From positions 1 through 26,794 of the forward strand of contig DASTLA010000242.1 in assembly GCA_035715525.1 (NCBI GenBank): a stretch of DNA of 26,794 nt, written 5' to 3'. The translations under genes and the position numbers were made by a program. Shown piece by piece: positions 7,457 through 13,390 of this stretch; position 1 is the first letter of the stretch; each line of letters begins with the position of its first letter. The DNA comes from JAHBWI01 sp035715525 (GTDB taxonomy: Bacteria; Nitrospirota; Nitrospiria; Nitrospirales; Nitrospiraceae). A model generated the notes under the pieces. That model did no database searches and had not been told where the DNA came from. It was given only the letters and a program-made list of their open reading frames with translations.

Positions 7457-8260
7457 TCAGATGCTGCAGCTGACGGTGTAATCACCGCCGAGGCCGGTGA
7501 TGGTGGGGGTCGCACTGCACAGAGGGCAGCGGGGATCCTTCGGACGCGAGACCTTCCTGAATTTCATCTCCAACGCGTCATAGATCACCAACTTGTCGGC
7601 GATCGTTTCGCCGATGCCGAGGATTTCCTTGATCGCTTCCGACGCTTGCAAGATTCCCATCGTGCCTGCCAAGACACCCAACACGCCCGCCTCCTGACAG
7701 TTCGGGACGAGGCCCGCGGGGGGCGGTTCGGGGTACAGGCAGCGATAGCAGGGATATCCCGCATGCGGCTTGATCGTCGTCAACTGGCCTTCGAAACGGA
7801 ACATACTGGCGGACACCAAGGTTTTTTTTGCGAAAAAGCACGCGTCATTGACGAGAAATCGCGTCGAGAAGTTATCCGAACCGTCGAGCACCATGTCGTA
7901 GTCCGAGATCAGGCCCAGAATGTTGTCGCTGTCGACGTTCATTTGGTAGGTCTTGATCGTGACGTCCGGGTTGATGGCGGAAAGCATTTTGCGCCCGGAT
8001 TCGACCTTGGGCTGTCCCAGCGTCGCGGTCGTGTGCAAAATCTGCCGTTGAAGATTGGACAGGTCCACGATGTCACCGTCCACCAACCCCAAGGTGCCGA
8101 TGCCGGCGGCAGCGAGGTACAGGGCGGCCGGAGATCCCAACCCGCCCGCTCCGATCAGCAAAATCTTAGCCTTGGCGAGCTTAATCTGTCCCTTCCCGCC
8201 GACTTCGCCCAAAATGATGTGGCGGCTGTAACGCTGTATCTGTTGATCGGTGAATTCCAT
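7457..8260 (-). CDS. MoeB/ThiF-type E1-like adenylyltransferase (module B)
   Basis: Cytoplasmic enzyme of 267 residues that adenylates the C-terminal Gly of a ubiquitin-fold sulfur carrier before thiocarboxylate formation. The Rossmann ATP site is GAGGLG (37-42); the ATP/Mg residues lie in NLQRQ (Arg72) and LGQPK (Lys85), and the DGSDN segment spans 126-130. Zinc is held by Cys171/Cys174 (CYRC) and Cys245/Cys248 (CPLC), with Cys188 in the NCQEAGVLG stretch. There is no C-terminal rhodanese domain, so sulfur must come from another protein. ATG 8260 was chosen because the product begins MEFTDQQIQRYSRHI as the family does; ATG 8278 and TTG 8299 are in frame upstream, through a repeat. No Shine-Dalgarno is seen. 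Follows the NIL gene after 96 bp. Confidence 0.92.
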   Translation of the reverse strand: MEFTDQQIQRYSRHIILGEVGGKGQIKLAKAKILLIGAGGLGSPAALYLAAAGIGTLGLVDGDIVDLSNLQRQILHTTATLGQPKVESGRKMLSAINPDVTIKTYQMNVDSDNILGLISDYDMVLDGSDNFSTRFLVNDACFFAKKTLVSASMFRFEGQLTTIKPHAGYPCYRCLYPEPPPAGLVPNCQEAGVLGVLAGTMGILQASEAIKEILGIGETIADKLVIYDALEMKFRKVSRPKDPRCPLCSATPTITGLGGDYTVSCSI

Positions 8261-8273
8261 TGCCACAGAACTC

Positions 8274-8297
8274 GTCATTCGTCGACGGTCATTCGTC
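8274..8297. repeat. Direct repeat of GTCATTCGTC, 14-bp period
   Basis: GTCATTCGTC occurs at 8274-8283 and 8288-8297, in the untranslated stretch just upstream of the minus-strand E1 start at 8260. It may be a decayed intergenic repeat or a tandem operator-like site; the sequence alone does not decide. Confidence 0.6.
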
Positions 8298-8356
8298 AAT
8301 CGAAGGCGGACGGTCTTACGGTTGACACTTGGCGTACGACCAATGACGCCCTTCTT

Positions 8357-8596
8357 TCATTCAACCACGTTGAGCTCGATCGGGTCGACCACGCAGCCCT
8401 TGGCGCGGAATCCCTCGATGGCGCGTTCGATCTCGGCGGTTTCTCCCGAGAGCTCCAGGTCCATCCATCCCGTCGTCTCCCGCACATCGGCGCGGCGCAC
8501 ATTGGTGACCACCTTGAACTCGTGGCCGATCTCGTAAATGATCGGTTCCTTGATTTTGGTTTCCGGAAAGCGAATATGAAAGCGAAGACTGGTCAT
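8357..8596 (-). CDS. Stand-alone NIL-domain protein
   Basis: Protein of 79 residues consisting of essentially one NIL domain, the small ferredoxin-like fold also found at the C terminus of methionine-importer ATPases (MetN), where it binds methionine. Supporting features are the SLRFHIRFPETKIKEPIIYEIG start, the VVTNVRRADVRETTGWMDLEL strand-turn-strand core and the AIEGFRAKGCVVDPIEL end. Its ribosome site GGAGG is formed by the two Gly codons of the preceding carrier gene, only 2 bp upstream. NIL proteins recur in loci for homocysteine/methionine synthesis in anaerobes, so a methionine- or homocysteine-sensing or scaffold role in this cluster is a reasonable inference, not shown. Confidence 0.88.
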   Translation of the reverse strand: MTSLRFHIRFPETKIKEPIIYEIGHEFKVVTNVRRADVRETTGWMDLELSGETAEIERAIEGFRAKGCVVDPIELNVVE

Positions 8597-8598
8597 GG

Positions 8599-8871
8599 CT
8601 AGCCTCCAGCAATAGCCGGGACGATGGACACTTCGTCGCCGTCTTTCAAGGAGGTCTCTTTGCCGTCGAGAAAACGGATGTCTTCCTCATTGACGTAGAT
8701 GTTGACGAAGCGGCGCAGATCGCCTTTTTCGTCGCAGAGGCGATTCTTCAACCCGGGATAGGCTGCGTCCAATGAGCCGATCATATCGTCGATGCTGCCC
8801 GCTGAAGCCTCGACTTCGCCCTGGCCCTTGGTCAGCGGCCGAAGCGGAGTCGGGATGCGTACCTTAATCAT
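8599..8871 (-). CDS. MoaD-like ubiquitin-fold sulfur carrier (module B)
   Basis: Protein of 90 residues with the MoaD/CysO pattern: MIKVRIPTPLRPLT at the start, a DDMIGSLDAAYPGLKNRL helix, FVNIYVNEEDIRF in the middle, LKDGDEVSIVPAIAGG at the end. The terminal Gly-Gly is free, so it can be adenylated by an E1-like enzyme and converted to a thiocarboxylate without processing. Length and the long insert before VNIYVNEED match CysO/MoaD rather than the shorter ThiS. The start overlaps the thrC stop by 4 bp (ATGA), implying translational coupling to the threonine-synthase-like enzyme. In CysO systems the partner PLP enzyme takes sulfur directly from the carrier; here the coupled partner is ThrC-like. 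Molybdopterin synthesis is less likely because no moaE, moaA or moaC is nearby. Confidence 0.92.
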   Translation of the reverse strand: MIKVRIPTPLRPLTKGQGEVEASAGSIDDMIGSLDAAYPGLKNRLCDEKGDLRRFVNIYVNEEDIRFLDGKETSLKDGDEVSIVPAIAGG

Positions 8872-10118
8872 GCGTCACCACCACCGTTTTTTCCCATTTT
8901 GAATGTTTTCTGAAAGCTCAGCAGACTGGGCTGGATTCGGTACGGGCGTCCCACCGCGTCCACCACGGCCTCCTGGGTCTTGAGCCCGTTCCCCGTAATG
9001 TAAGCGACCGTGAGGTCGCCTTTCCTGATGACTCCCTGTTTGACCAATTTGCGCAGCACGCCGATCGTGACGCCGCCTGCGGTTTCGGCAAAAATGCCTT
9101 CGGTCTGGGCCAGCAGCTTGATGCCTTCCACCACTTCTTCGTCGGTCACCGCTTCCATCGCGCCCTTGCTCTCGCCTGTGGCCTTCAACGCATAGTAGCC
9201 GTCGGCCGGATTGCCGATGGCGAGCGATTTGGCGATCGTCTTCGGCTTCACCGGCTTGAAAAAGTCGCGTCCCGCCTTGAAGGCGGTGGCAATGGGAGAA
9301 CAACCCTCCGCTTGGGCTCCGTTGATCTTCGTTCGAACGCCGTCGACGAGCCCCAGGGCCTGCATTTCATTCAGCCCCTTCCAGATCTTGGTGAGCAGCG
9401 AACCCGAAGCCATCGGGATCACGACTTGGTCCGGAGTGCGCCAGCCCAACTGTTCCACGGTTTCGAAGGCCAGCGTCTTCGATCCCTCCGCGTAATAGGG
9501 GCGGATGTTGATGTTGACGAAAGCCCAGCCGTGTTCCGCGGCGATTTCGCTGCAGAGGCGATTGACGTCGTCGTAGTTTCCTTCCACCTCGACTACGTTG
9601 GGCTTGTAAATCAGATTGCCGAGCACCTTCGCGGCTTCGAGGTCGGCCGGAATGAAGACATAGCATTTCATCCCGGCGGCGGCCGCATGGGCGGCCACGG
9701 AATTGGCCAGGTTGCCGGTGGAGGCACAGGCGACCGTTTCGAATCCCAACTCCCGCGCCCTCGTCAGTGCGACCGAGACCACACGATCTTTGAAGGACAG
9801 CGTCGGATGGTTGACGGTGTCGTTCTTGATATAGAGCTCGTCGATGCCGAGGAACGCGCCGAGGTTCTTGGCGCGCACCATCGGCGTCAGGCCCGCATGA
9901 GGGCCGATGATCGCGGTGCCTTCGACCGGCAAGAGGTCGATGTAGCGCCACATGCTGTTCGGGCCTTGCTCGATCTTCTTGCGAGACACCACCGTTTTGA
10001 TTTCGTCGTAGTTGTACTTGACCTCGAGCGGGCCGAAGCACATCTCGCAGACGTGAATCGCCTTGGCAGGATATTCTTTGCCGCATTCCCGACACACCAG
10101 CGCTTTCATCTTTGCCAT
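8868..10118 (-). CDS. thrC: Threonine synthase family PLP enzyme (possible sulfhydrylase)
   Basis: Fold-type II PLP enzyme of 416 residues. An N-terminal zinc ribbon has Cys9, Cys12, Cys24, Cys27 (CRECG and CEMCF). The PLP lysine is Lys110 in LSFKDRV, and the phosphate loop region CASTGNLANSVAAH follows, with Leu-Ala-Asn where many threonine synthases have Thr-Ser-Ala. The known reaction converts O-phosphohomoserine to threonine. ATG 10118 was chosen because it has GAAGGTG 6 nt upstream and gives the zinc-ribbon start; the frame extends further upstream only through the neighbouring gene. The stop overlaps the MoaD-like carrier start (ATGA). That coupling, and the nearby E1, NIL and JAMM genes, raise the possibility that it makes homocysteine from O-phosphohomoserine and a carrier thiocarboxylate. 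Plain threonine synthase remains the default. Confidence 0.9.
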   Translation of the reverse strand: MAKMKALVCRECGKEYPAKAIHVCEMCFGPLEVKYNYDEIKTVVSRKKIEQGPNSMWRYIDLLPVEGTAIIGPHAGLTPMVRAKNLGAFLGIDELYIKNDTVNHPTLSFKDRVVSVALTRARELGFETVACASTGNLANSVAAHAAAAGMKCYVFIPADLEAAKVLGNLIYKPNVVEVEGNYDDVNRLCSEIAAEHGWAFVNINIRPYYAEGSKTLAFETVEQLGWRTPDQVVIPMASGSLLTKIWKGLNEMQALGLVDGVRTKINGAQAEGCSPIATAFKAGRDFFKPVKPKTIAKSLAIGNPADGYYALKATGESKGAMEAVTDEEVVEGIKLLAQTEGIFAETAGGVTIGVLRKLVKQGVIRKGDLTVAYITGNGLKTQEAVVDAVGRPYRIQPSLLSFQKTFKMGKNGGGDA

Positions 10119-10131
10119 GGAGACACCTTCG

Positions 10132-10956
10132 CTACAAGTTACGTTGGCTCGGAAGGGCACAGGTCGGATCCACATTGCCCTCTGCCACGAGTTCCGTGAT
10201 CGTGGGGCGTTCGCCGCACAATGGGCAATCAGGATTCCGGCGGACCTTGATTTCCCGGAATTGCGTCCGTCGCGCATCGAAATCCAGCAAGCGGTCCGTG
10301 AGCGGGCGGCCGATGCCCAAAATCAATTTCAGCGCCTCGGTCGCCTGGATCGTCCCAATGATGCCGGCCAAGACGCCGATGACGCCGGCTTCCTGACAAG
10401 ACGCGACCAAGCCCTCCGGCGGCGGCTTCTTGAACACGCAGCGGTAACAGGCCGACTTCTTCGGAACGATCGTCGTGACCCGACCGTCGAATCGGAGGAT
10501 CCCGCCGTGGACGAGCGGCTTGTCGGCGAAGTAACAGGCGTCGTTGATCAGAAACTTGGTCGGGAAGTTGTCGACCCCGTCGATCACCACGTCGTAGTTC
10601 TCGAAGATTTTCAGCGCATTCGCCGCGTTGAGGCGTTCTTCATGCATCAACACGTTGACATCGGGATTGAGCGCCTGAATTTTTTCTTTGCCCGAGAGCA
10701 CCTTGGGGCGCCCGACGTCGGCCGTATGATGCAACACTTGGCGCTGCAGATTGGTGAGGTCCACCACGTCGCTGTCGATCAGTCCGATCGTCCCGAGACC
10801 GGCGGCCGCCAGGTAGAGGGCGGCCGGGGAGCCAAGCCCGCCGGCGCCGACGAGCAAGACCTTGCCCTTCGCGATCTTTTTTTGACCCTTGCCGCCCACT
10901 TCCGGCAGCAAAATATGCCGGCTGTAGCGGGTGATCTGAGATTCGGTGAATTCCAT
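10132..10956 (-). CDS. MoeB/ThiF-type E1-like adenylyltransferase (module A)
   Basis: Second E1-like enzyme of the cluster, 274 residues, clearly a paralogue of the one at 7457-8260 (nearly identical first 70 residues by eye). It keeps GAGGLG (37-42), NLQRQ (Arg72), GRPK (Lys85), the CYRC (170-173) and CPLC zinc pairs, and Cys187 in SCQEAGVIG. It differs in the middle (NVLMHEERLNAANALKIFEN) and has a longer C-terminal tail ending ALPSQRNL, regions that could set carrier specificity. No rhodanese domain. ATG 10956 is chosen for the family start MEFTESQITRYSRHI; a TTG two codons earlier abuts a repeat element and there is no Shine-Dalgarno. Gene order places it between cysK (after the 169-bp element) and thrC (13-bp gap), so it could serve either carrier. 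Confidence 0.92.
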   Translation of the reverse strand: MEFTESQITRYSRHILLPEVGGKGQKKIAKGKVLLVGAGGLGSPAALYLAAAGLGTIGLIDSDVVDLTNLQRQVLHHTADVGRPKVLSGKEKIQALNPDVNVLMHEERLNAANALKIFENYDVVIDGVDNFPTKFLINDACYFADKPLVHGGILRFDGRVTTIVPKKSACYRCVFKKPPPEGLVASCQEAGVIGVLAGIIGTIQATEALKLILGIGRPLTDRLLDFDARRTQFREIKVRRNPDCPLCGERPTITELVAEGNVDPTCALPSQRNL

Positions 10957-10963
10957 ATTCAAC

Positions 10964-11132
10964 GGGATGCTGAAAACGGTTACTTTCTCTCACCCTCCCA
11001 ACCCTGCCGCGCCGAGACGCGTCTGTCCTCGACTTCGTTCTCGGCTCGACGAAATCCTCAACGTACCCCAGAGGGTACGCCTCCGGTTTCCTCTCGCCTG
11101 TGGCCTTGCTGGAAGGCCATTTTGAGCATCCC
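10964..11132. mobile_element. 169-bp MITE/REP-like element with 16-bp terminal inverted repeats
   Basis: The ends GGGATGCTGAAAACGG (10964-10979) and CCATTTTGAGCATCCC (11117-11132) are inverted copies matching at 14 of 16 positions. Inside are a perfect 7-bp hairpin CGTACCC/GGGTACG with 4-nt loop (11062-11079), another 7-bp hairpin TGGCCTT/AAGGCCA with 5-nt loop (11101-11119), the 10-bp palindrome AGACGCGTCT (11015-11024) and a GCCGAG/CTCGGC pair (11011-11016, 11040-11045). It encodes no credible protein. It fills the gap between cysK and the E1 gene. I recall similar intergenic elements in Nitrospira genomes, but copy number was not tested. No obvious target-site duplication is seen. Confidence 0.8.
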
Positions 11133-11171
11133 TTCCTCTAAACGACCGATCTATGACTCAATCGAGAATGG

Positions 11172-12101
11172 TCAGATGTTGAAATACTTCTCGATGCTGA
11201 TATAGCGCTCGCCCGTATCGCAGAGAATCGTGACCACGTTCTTTCCCGGCCCCAGCTCTTCCGCCACTTTTTGGGCCGCAAACACGTTGGCGCCGGCCGA
11301 AATCCCCACCAGCAAGCCCTCTTTCTTTGCCAATAACTTTGCCGTTTGATATGCCTCATCGTCGGTCACGGTAATCACCCGGTCCAGGATTTTCCGGTTG
11401 AGTACCTTGGGCACGAAGCCCGCGCCGATGCCCTGAATCTTATGCGGGCCGGGATCGCCCCCGGACAGCACCGGCGAGCCGGACGGTTCCACCGCGATGA
11501 CTTTGGCGGCGGGGTTTCGTTCTTTGATCACCTCGCCGCAGCCCGTAATCGTTCCGCCCGTTCCTACGGCGGCCACGAACGCGTCGACCTTGCCGTCCAG
11601 CGCGTCCAAAATCTCCGGCGCCGTGGTCCTCCGGTGCATGGCCGGATTGGCCGGGTTGGAAAACTGGTCCGGCATGAAATAGGTCGGGTTCTGCGCAATG
11701 ATGGCTTCCGCTTCCTTGATCGAGCCCTTCATGCCTTCCCACGCGGCCGTCAGTACGAGTTGGGCGCCGTAGGAAGAAAGCAAGCTGGCTCGTTCCATGC
11801 TCATGCTTTCAGGCATCACGAGAATCAACTTGTACCCCCGGACCGCCGCCACCAAGGCCAGTCCGATGCCCGTATTCCCGCTGGTCGGTTCGACGATCGT
11901 CCCGCCCGGCTTGAGCTTTCCCATCCGTTCCGCCTCGTTGATCATGTTGAGGCAGATGCGGTCTTTGACGCTCCCTCCGGGATTAAACGACTCGACCTTC
12001 GCGTAGATCGTCGCCGCTCCGGGCTTGGACAGCCGATTGAGCCGGACCAGCGGTGTTCCCCCGATGAGCTCGGTGATTTCCTTATGCGCGCTATTGGTCA
12101 C
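11172..12101 (-). CDS. cysK: Cysteine synthase (O-acetylserine sulfhydrylase type)
   Basis: Fold-type II PLP enzyme of 309 residues that makes cysteine from an activated serine and a sulfur donor. Lys46 in NPGGSVKDR is the PLP lysine; TSGNTG (73-78) is the substrate loop, GTGGTITG the phosphate-binding loop, and KIQGIGAGFVP a CysK-type signature. This last segment looks like O-acetylserine-using CysK rather than the O-phosphoserine-using CysM of mycobacteria. The C-terminal ERYISIEKYFNI tail is short. GTG 12101 overlaps the upstream carrier stop as GTGA, so translation is coupled to the ThiS-like carrier, pointing to carrier thiocarboxylate as sulfur source instead of, or besides, free sulfide. 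No cysE is in the window. Confidence 0.94.
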   Translation of the reverse strand: MTNSAHKEITELIGGTPLVRLNRLSKPGAATIYAKVESFNPGGSVKDRICLNMINEAERMGKLKPGGTIVEPTSGNTGIGLALVAAVRGYKLILVMPESMSMERASLLSSYGAQLVLTAAWEGMKGSIKEAEAIIAQNPTYFMPDQFSNPANPAMHRRTTAPEILDALDGKVDAFVAAVGTGGTITGCGEVIKERNPAAKVIAVEPSGSPVLSGGDPGPHKIQGIGAGFVPKVLNRKILDRVITVTDDEAYQTAKLLAKKEGLLVGISAGANVFAAQKVAEELGPGKNVVTILCDTGERYISIEKYFNI

Positions 12102-12298
12102 CGTCCACCGCCCATATAGAACAGAAATTCGACCTGGTCACCATCCTTCAGCTGGGTCGTTTCCAGGTGCGTACGTTCAAGCATCTTGTCGTTCACCTCG
12201 ACCGCTACCATTTGCGGTTCGATATTCTTAGCCTTGAGGAGATCCAGAACGCTGCCTCCTGGGATCTGCTCCGACTTGCCGTTGATCATGACCTGCAT
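12098..12298 (-). CDS. ThiS-like ubiquitin-fold sulfur carrier with GGGR end (module A)
   Basis: Protein of 66 residues with the ThiS pattern: MQVMINGKSEQIPGGSVLDLL, MVAVEVNDKMLERTH, and LKDGDQVEFLFYMGGGR at the end. The last codons were read directly as TAT ATG GGC GGT GGA CGG TGA, so an Arg follows the Gly run. Carriers must end in a free Gly to be adenylated, so this one should be made as a proprotein needing removal of one residue; the JAMM gene at 6308-6865 is the obvious candidate. AGGAG sits 5 nt before ATG 12298. It is first in the cluster, behind a candidate promoter, and is coupled to cysK. Thiamine synthesis is less likely, as no thiG or other thi gene is adjacent. Confidence 0.92.
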   Translation of the reverse strand: MQVMINGKSEQIPGGSVLDLLKAKNIEPQMVAVEVNDKMLERTHLETTQLKDGDQVEFLFYMGGGR

Positions 12299-12337
12299 AC
12301 CGGCTCCTGAGATGGAAAGACTCTAAAGAATTTCAAG

Positions 12338-12367
12338 AAGTTAGCAAACGGGTTCGCAATTTGTCAA
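12338..12367 (-). promoter_or_regulatory. Candidate sigma70-type promoter for the sulfur cluster
   Basis: On the minus strand a perfect TTGACA (12362-12367 on the plus strand as TGTCAA) is followed after 18 bp by TAACTT (12338-12343), about 40 bp before the ThiS-like start at 12298. The -35 is perfect, the -10 matches poorly beyond TA...T. It lies in the 137-bp divergent gap with the gene at 12436. Confidence 0.5.
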
Positions 12368-12383
12368 GGTAACGGAGGGTTCC

Positions 12384-12411
12384 TTGACTTTCGACAGCGC
12401 TAGCTTACAGT
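12384..12411 (+). promoter_or_regulatory. Candidate sigma70-type promoter for the gene at 12436
   Basis: TTGACT (12384-12389) and TACAGT (12406-12411) are 16 bp apart, 24 bp before the start codon at 12436. The two hexamers match the consensus at five and four positions. It is back-to-back with the promoter candidate of the sulfur cluster, so a single regulator could act on both. Confidence 0.5.
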
Positions 12412-12435
12412 ATGCGCCGGTCTGGAGGGTAGGGT

Positions 12436-12813
12436 ATGTGGAAGAAAAATTTTCTCTTTCGGGCCCATGAGGCGACGCCGCTCAAAGAATCGGAGAACGA
12501 ACTGTTCCACGACACCGAGCCTGCGCTCGACAGCGCCGGGTTACAACTCGAAAAATTCTTATCTGTGTGGGTGCAGGGCGAAGGGGAAGACGACAAACCG
12601 TCCTTGTACACCAATATGTATGTCCGCACGGCGACGCTCGACTTCAAGACCCGCGCCGGTTTCCTTCAACCCCTGCAAGGACGGACGCACCAGATTAAAC
12701 AGCTGCTGACGCCAGATCAAAAGGTCTTCCTGCGTACATGGTTGTCGGAGAAGTCGGCCGAAGCTTGGAACGAGTCAGACGAACATTTCCGCACCCTCTT
12801 CGATCCCGAGTGA
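12436..12813 (+). CDS. Hypothetical cytoplasmic protein
   Basis: Protein of 125 residues with a strong ribosome site (GGAGGGTAGGGT directly before ATG 12436) and a candidate promoter. It is soluble, acidic, with no signal peptide, Cys or known motif; the middle part (VWVQGEGEDDKPSLYTNMYVRTA) looks beta-rich and the C-terminal part (TPDQKVFLRTWLSEKSAEAWNESDEHF) helical. The stop overlaps the GTG start of the HKD nuclease gene (GTGA), so the two are probably translated together. I do not recognise the family. Confidence 0.75.
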   Translation: MWKKNFLFRAHEATPLKESENELFHDTEPALDSAGLQLEKFLSVWVQGEGEDDKPSLYTNMYVRTATLDFKTRAGFLQPLQGRTHQIKQLLTPDQKVFLRTWLSEKSAEAWNESDEHFRTLFDPE

Positions 12814-13382
12814 TCTTCCCGTTGCCCCTCACATGCGGCATCGTCCGACCTGTTGCCTTCACCATCGTTCTGTCGGCAGTGTTGCTTGCGGCCGGCCCCC
12901 GCATGGGCTGCGCCGGCACGGTGGAAGTCTTCTATGCCCCTGAAGATTTGCCCATCGAGCGTGTCGTGACGCTCTATGCCCGTGCCAAGCGCTACATCTA
13001 CGTCTCGGTCTACGGGATCACTGCTCCGGGAGCGGTGAAAGCGCTGCTGGAGGCCAAGCGCCGGGGCGTTGATGTGCGGGTGATCACCGACCGGGAGCGG
13101 TTGACCGATCCGAAACAGCAGACGGCCATGGAGACCTTGCATCTGGCGGGGGTGCCCATCCGGGTGAATCAGCACGATGGGCTCATGCATCTCAAGCAGG
13201 TTGTGATCGACGATGAAGTCAATACGTCAGGGTCCGCGAATCACACGACGAGTGGAAACCGATATAACGACGAGCGCCTGGACGTGATCACCGACTCTGC
13301 TGTGACGGTCAAGGCGCGGAACAAATTTCTCGCCATGTGGAACGATCGCACCAGATTTGTTCCCTGGTCGGGCTTACCATAG
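12810..13382 (+). CDS. Secreted phospholipase D-family (HKD) nuclease, Nuc type
   Basis: Protein of 190 residues from GTG 12810, which overlaps the previous stop as GTGA. The frame is open further upstream, but this start puts a signal-like hydrophobic segment (about residues 13-30) at the N terminus with cleavage near GCAG-TV (about residue 36). One complete HKD motif is present: His127-x-Lys129, Asp134, Gly141-Ser142-x-Asn144 (HLKQVVID and GSAN). One HKD per chain and the small size fit the Nuc-type endonucleases, which dimerise to build the active site; two-HKD phospholipases are about twice as long. Expected role: periplasmic or extracellular nucleic-acid or phosphodiester cleavage. Followed after 8 bp by the FAD monooxygenase gene. 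Confidence 0.85.
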   Translation: MIFPLPLTCGIVRPVAFTIVLSAVLLAAGPRMGCAGTVEVFYAPEDLPIERVVTLYARAKRYIYVSVYGITAPGAVKALLEAKRRGVDVRVITDRERLTDPKQQTAMETLHLAGVPIRVNQHDGLMHLKQVVIDDEVNTSGSANHTTSGNRYNDERLDVITDSAVTVKARNKFLAMWNDRTRFVPWSGLP

Positions 13383-13390
13383 GAACTCGC

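Noticed and set aside
7646..8602. Plus-strand frame of 318 codons across the E1, NIL and carrier genes
   Set aside because: It lies opposite strongly conserved minus-strand genes and its sequence has typical antisense composition.
8599..8871. Molybdopterin synthase small subunit (MoaD) for cofactor synthesis
   Set aside because: No moaE, moaA, moaC or mogA nearby, and the gene is coupled to thrC; amino acid sulfur transfer fits better.
10119..10277. N-terminal extension of ThrC by 53 codons
   Set aside because: It would overlap the E1 gene in another frame; ATG 10118 has a ribosome site and begins the zinc ribbon.
10063..11205. Plus-strand frame of 380 codons spanning the E1 gene and repeat element
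   Set aside because: Antisense of a conserved E1 protein continued through a non-coding repeat; no motif and no plausible start.
12098..12298. Thiamine biosynthesis ThiS
   Set aside because: No thiG, thiH, thiE or TPP riboswitch nearby; the gene is coupled to cysK and has an extra C-terminal Arg.
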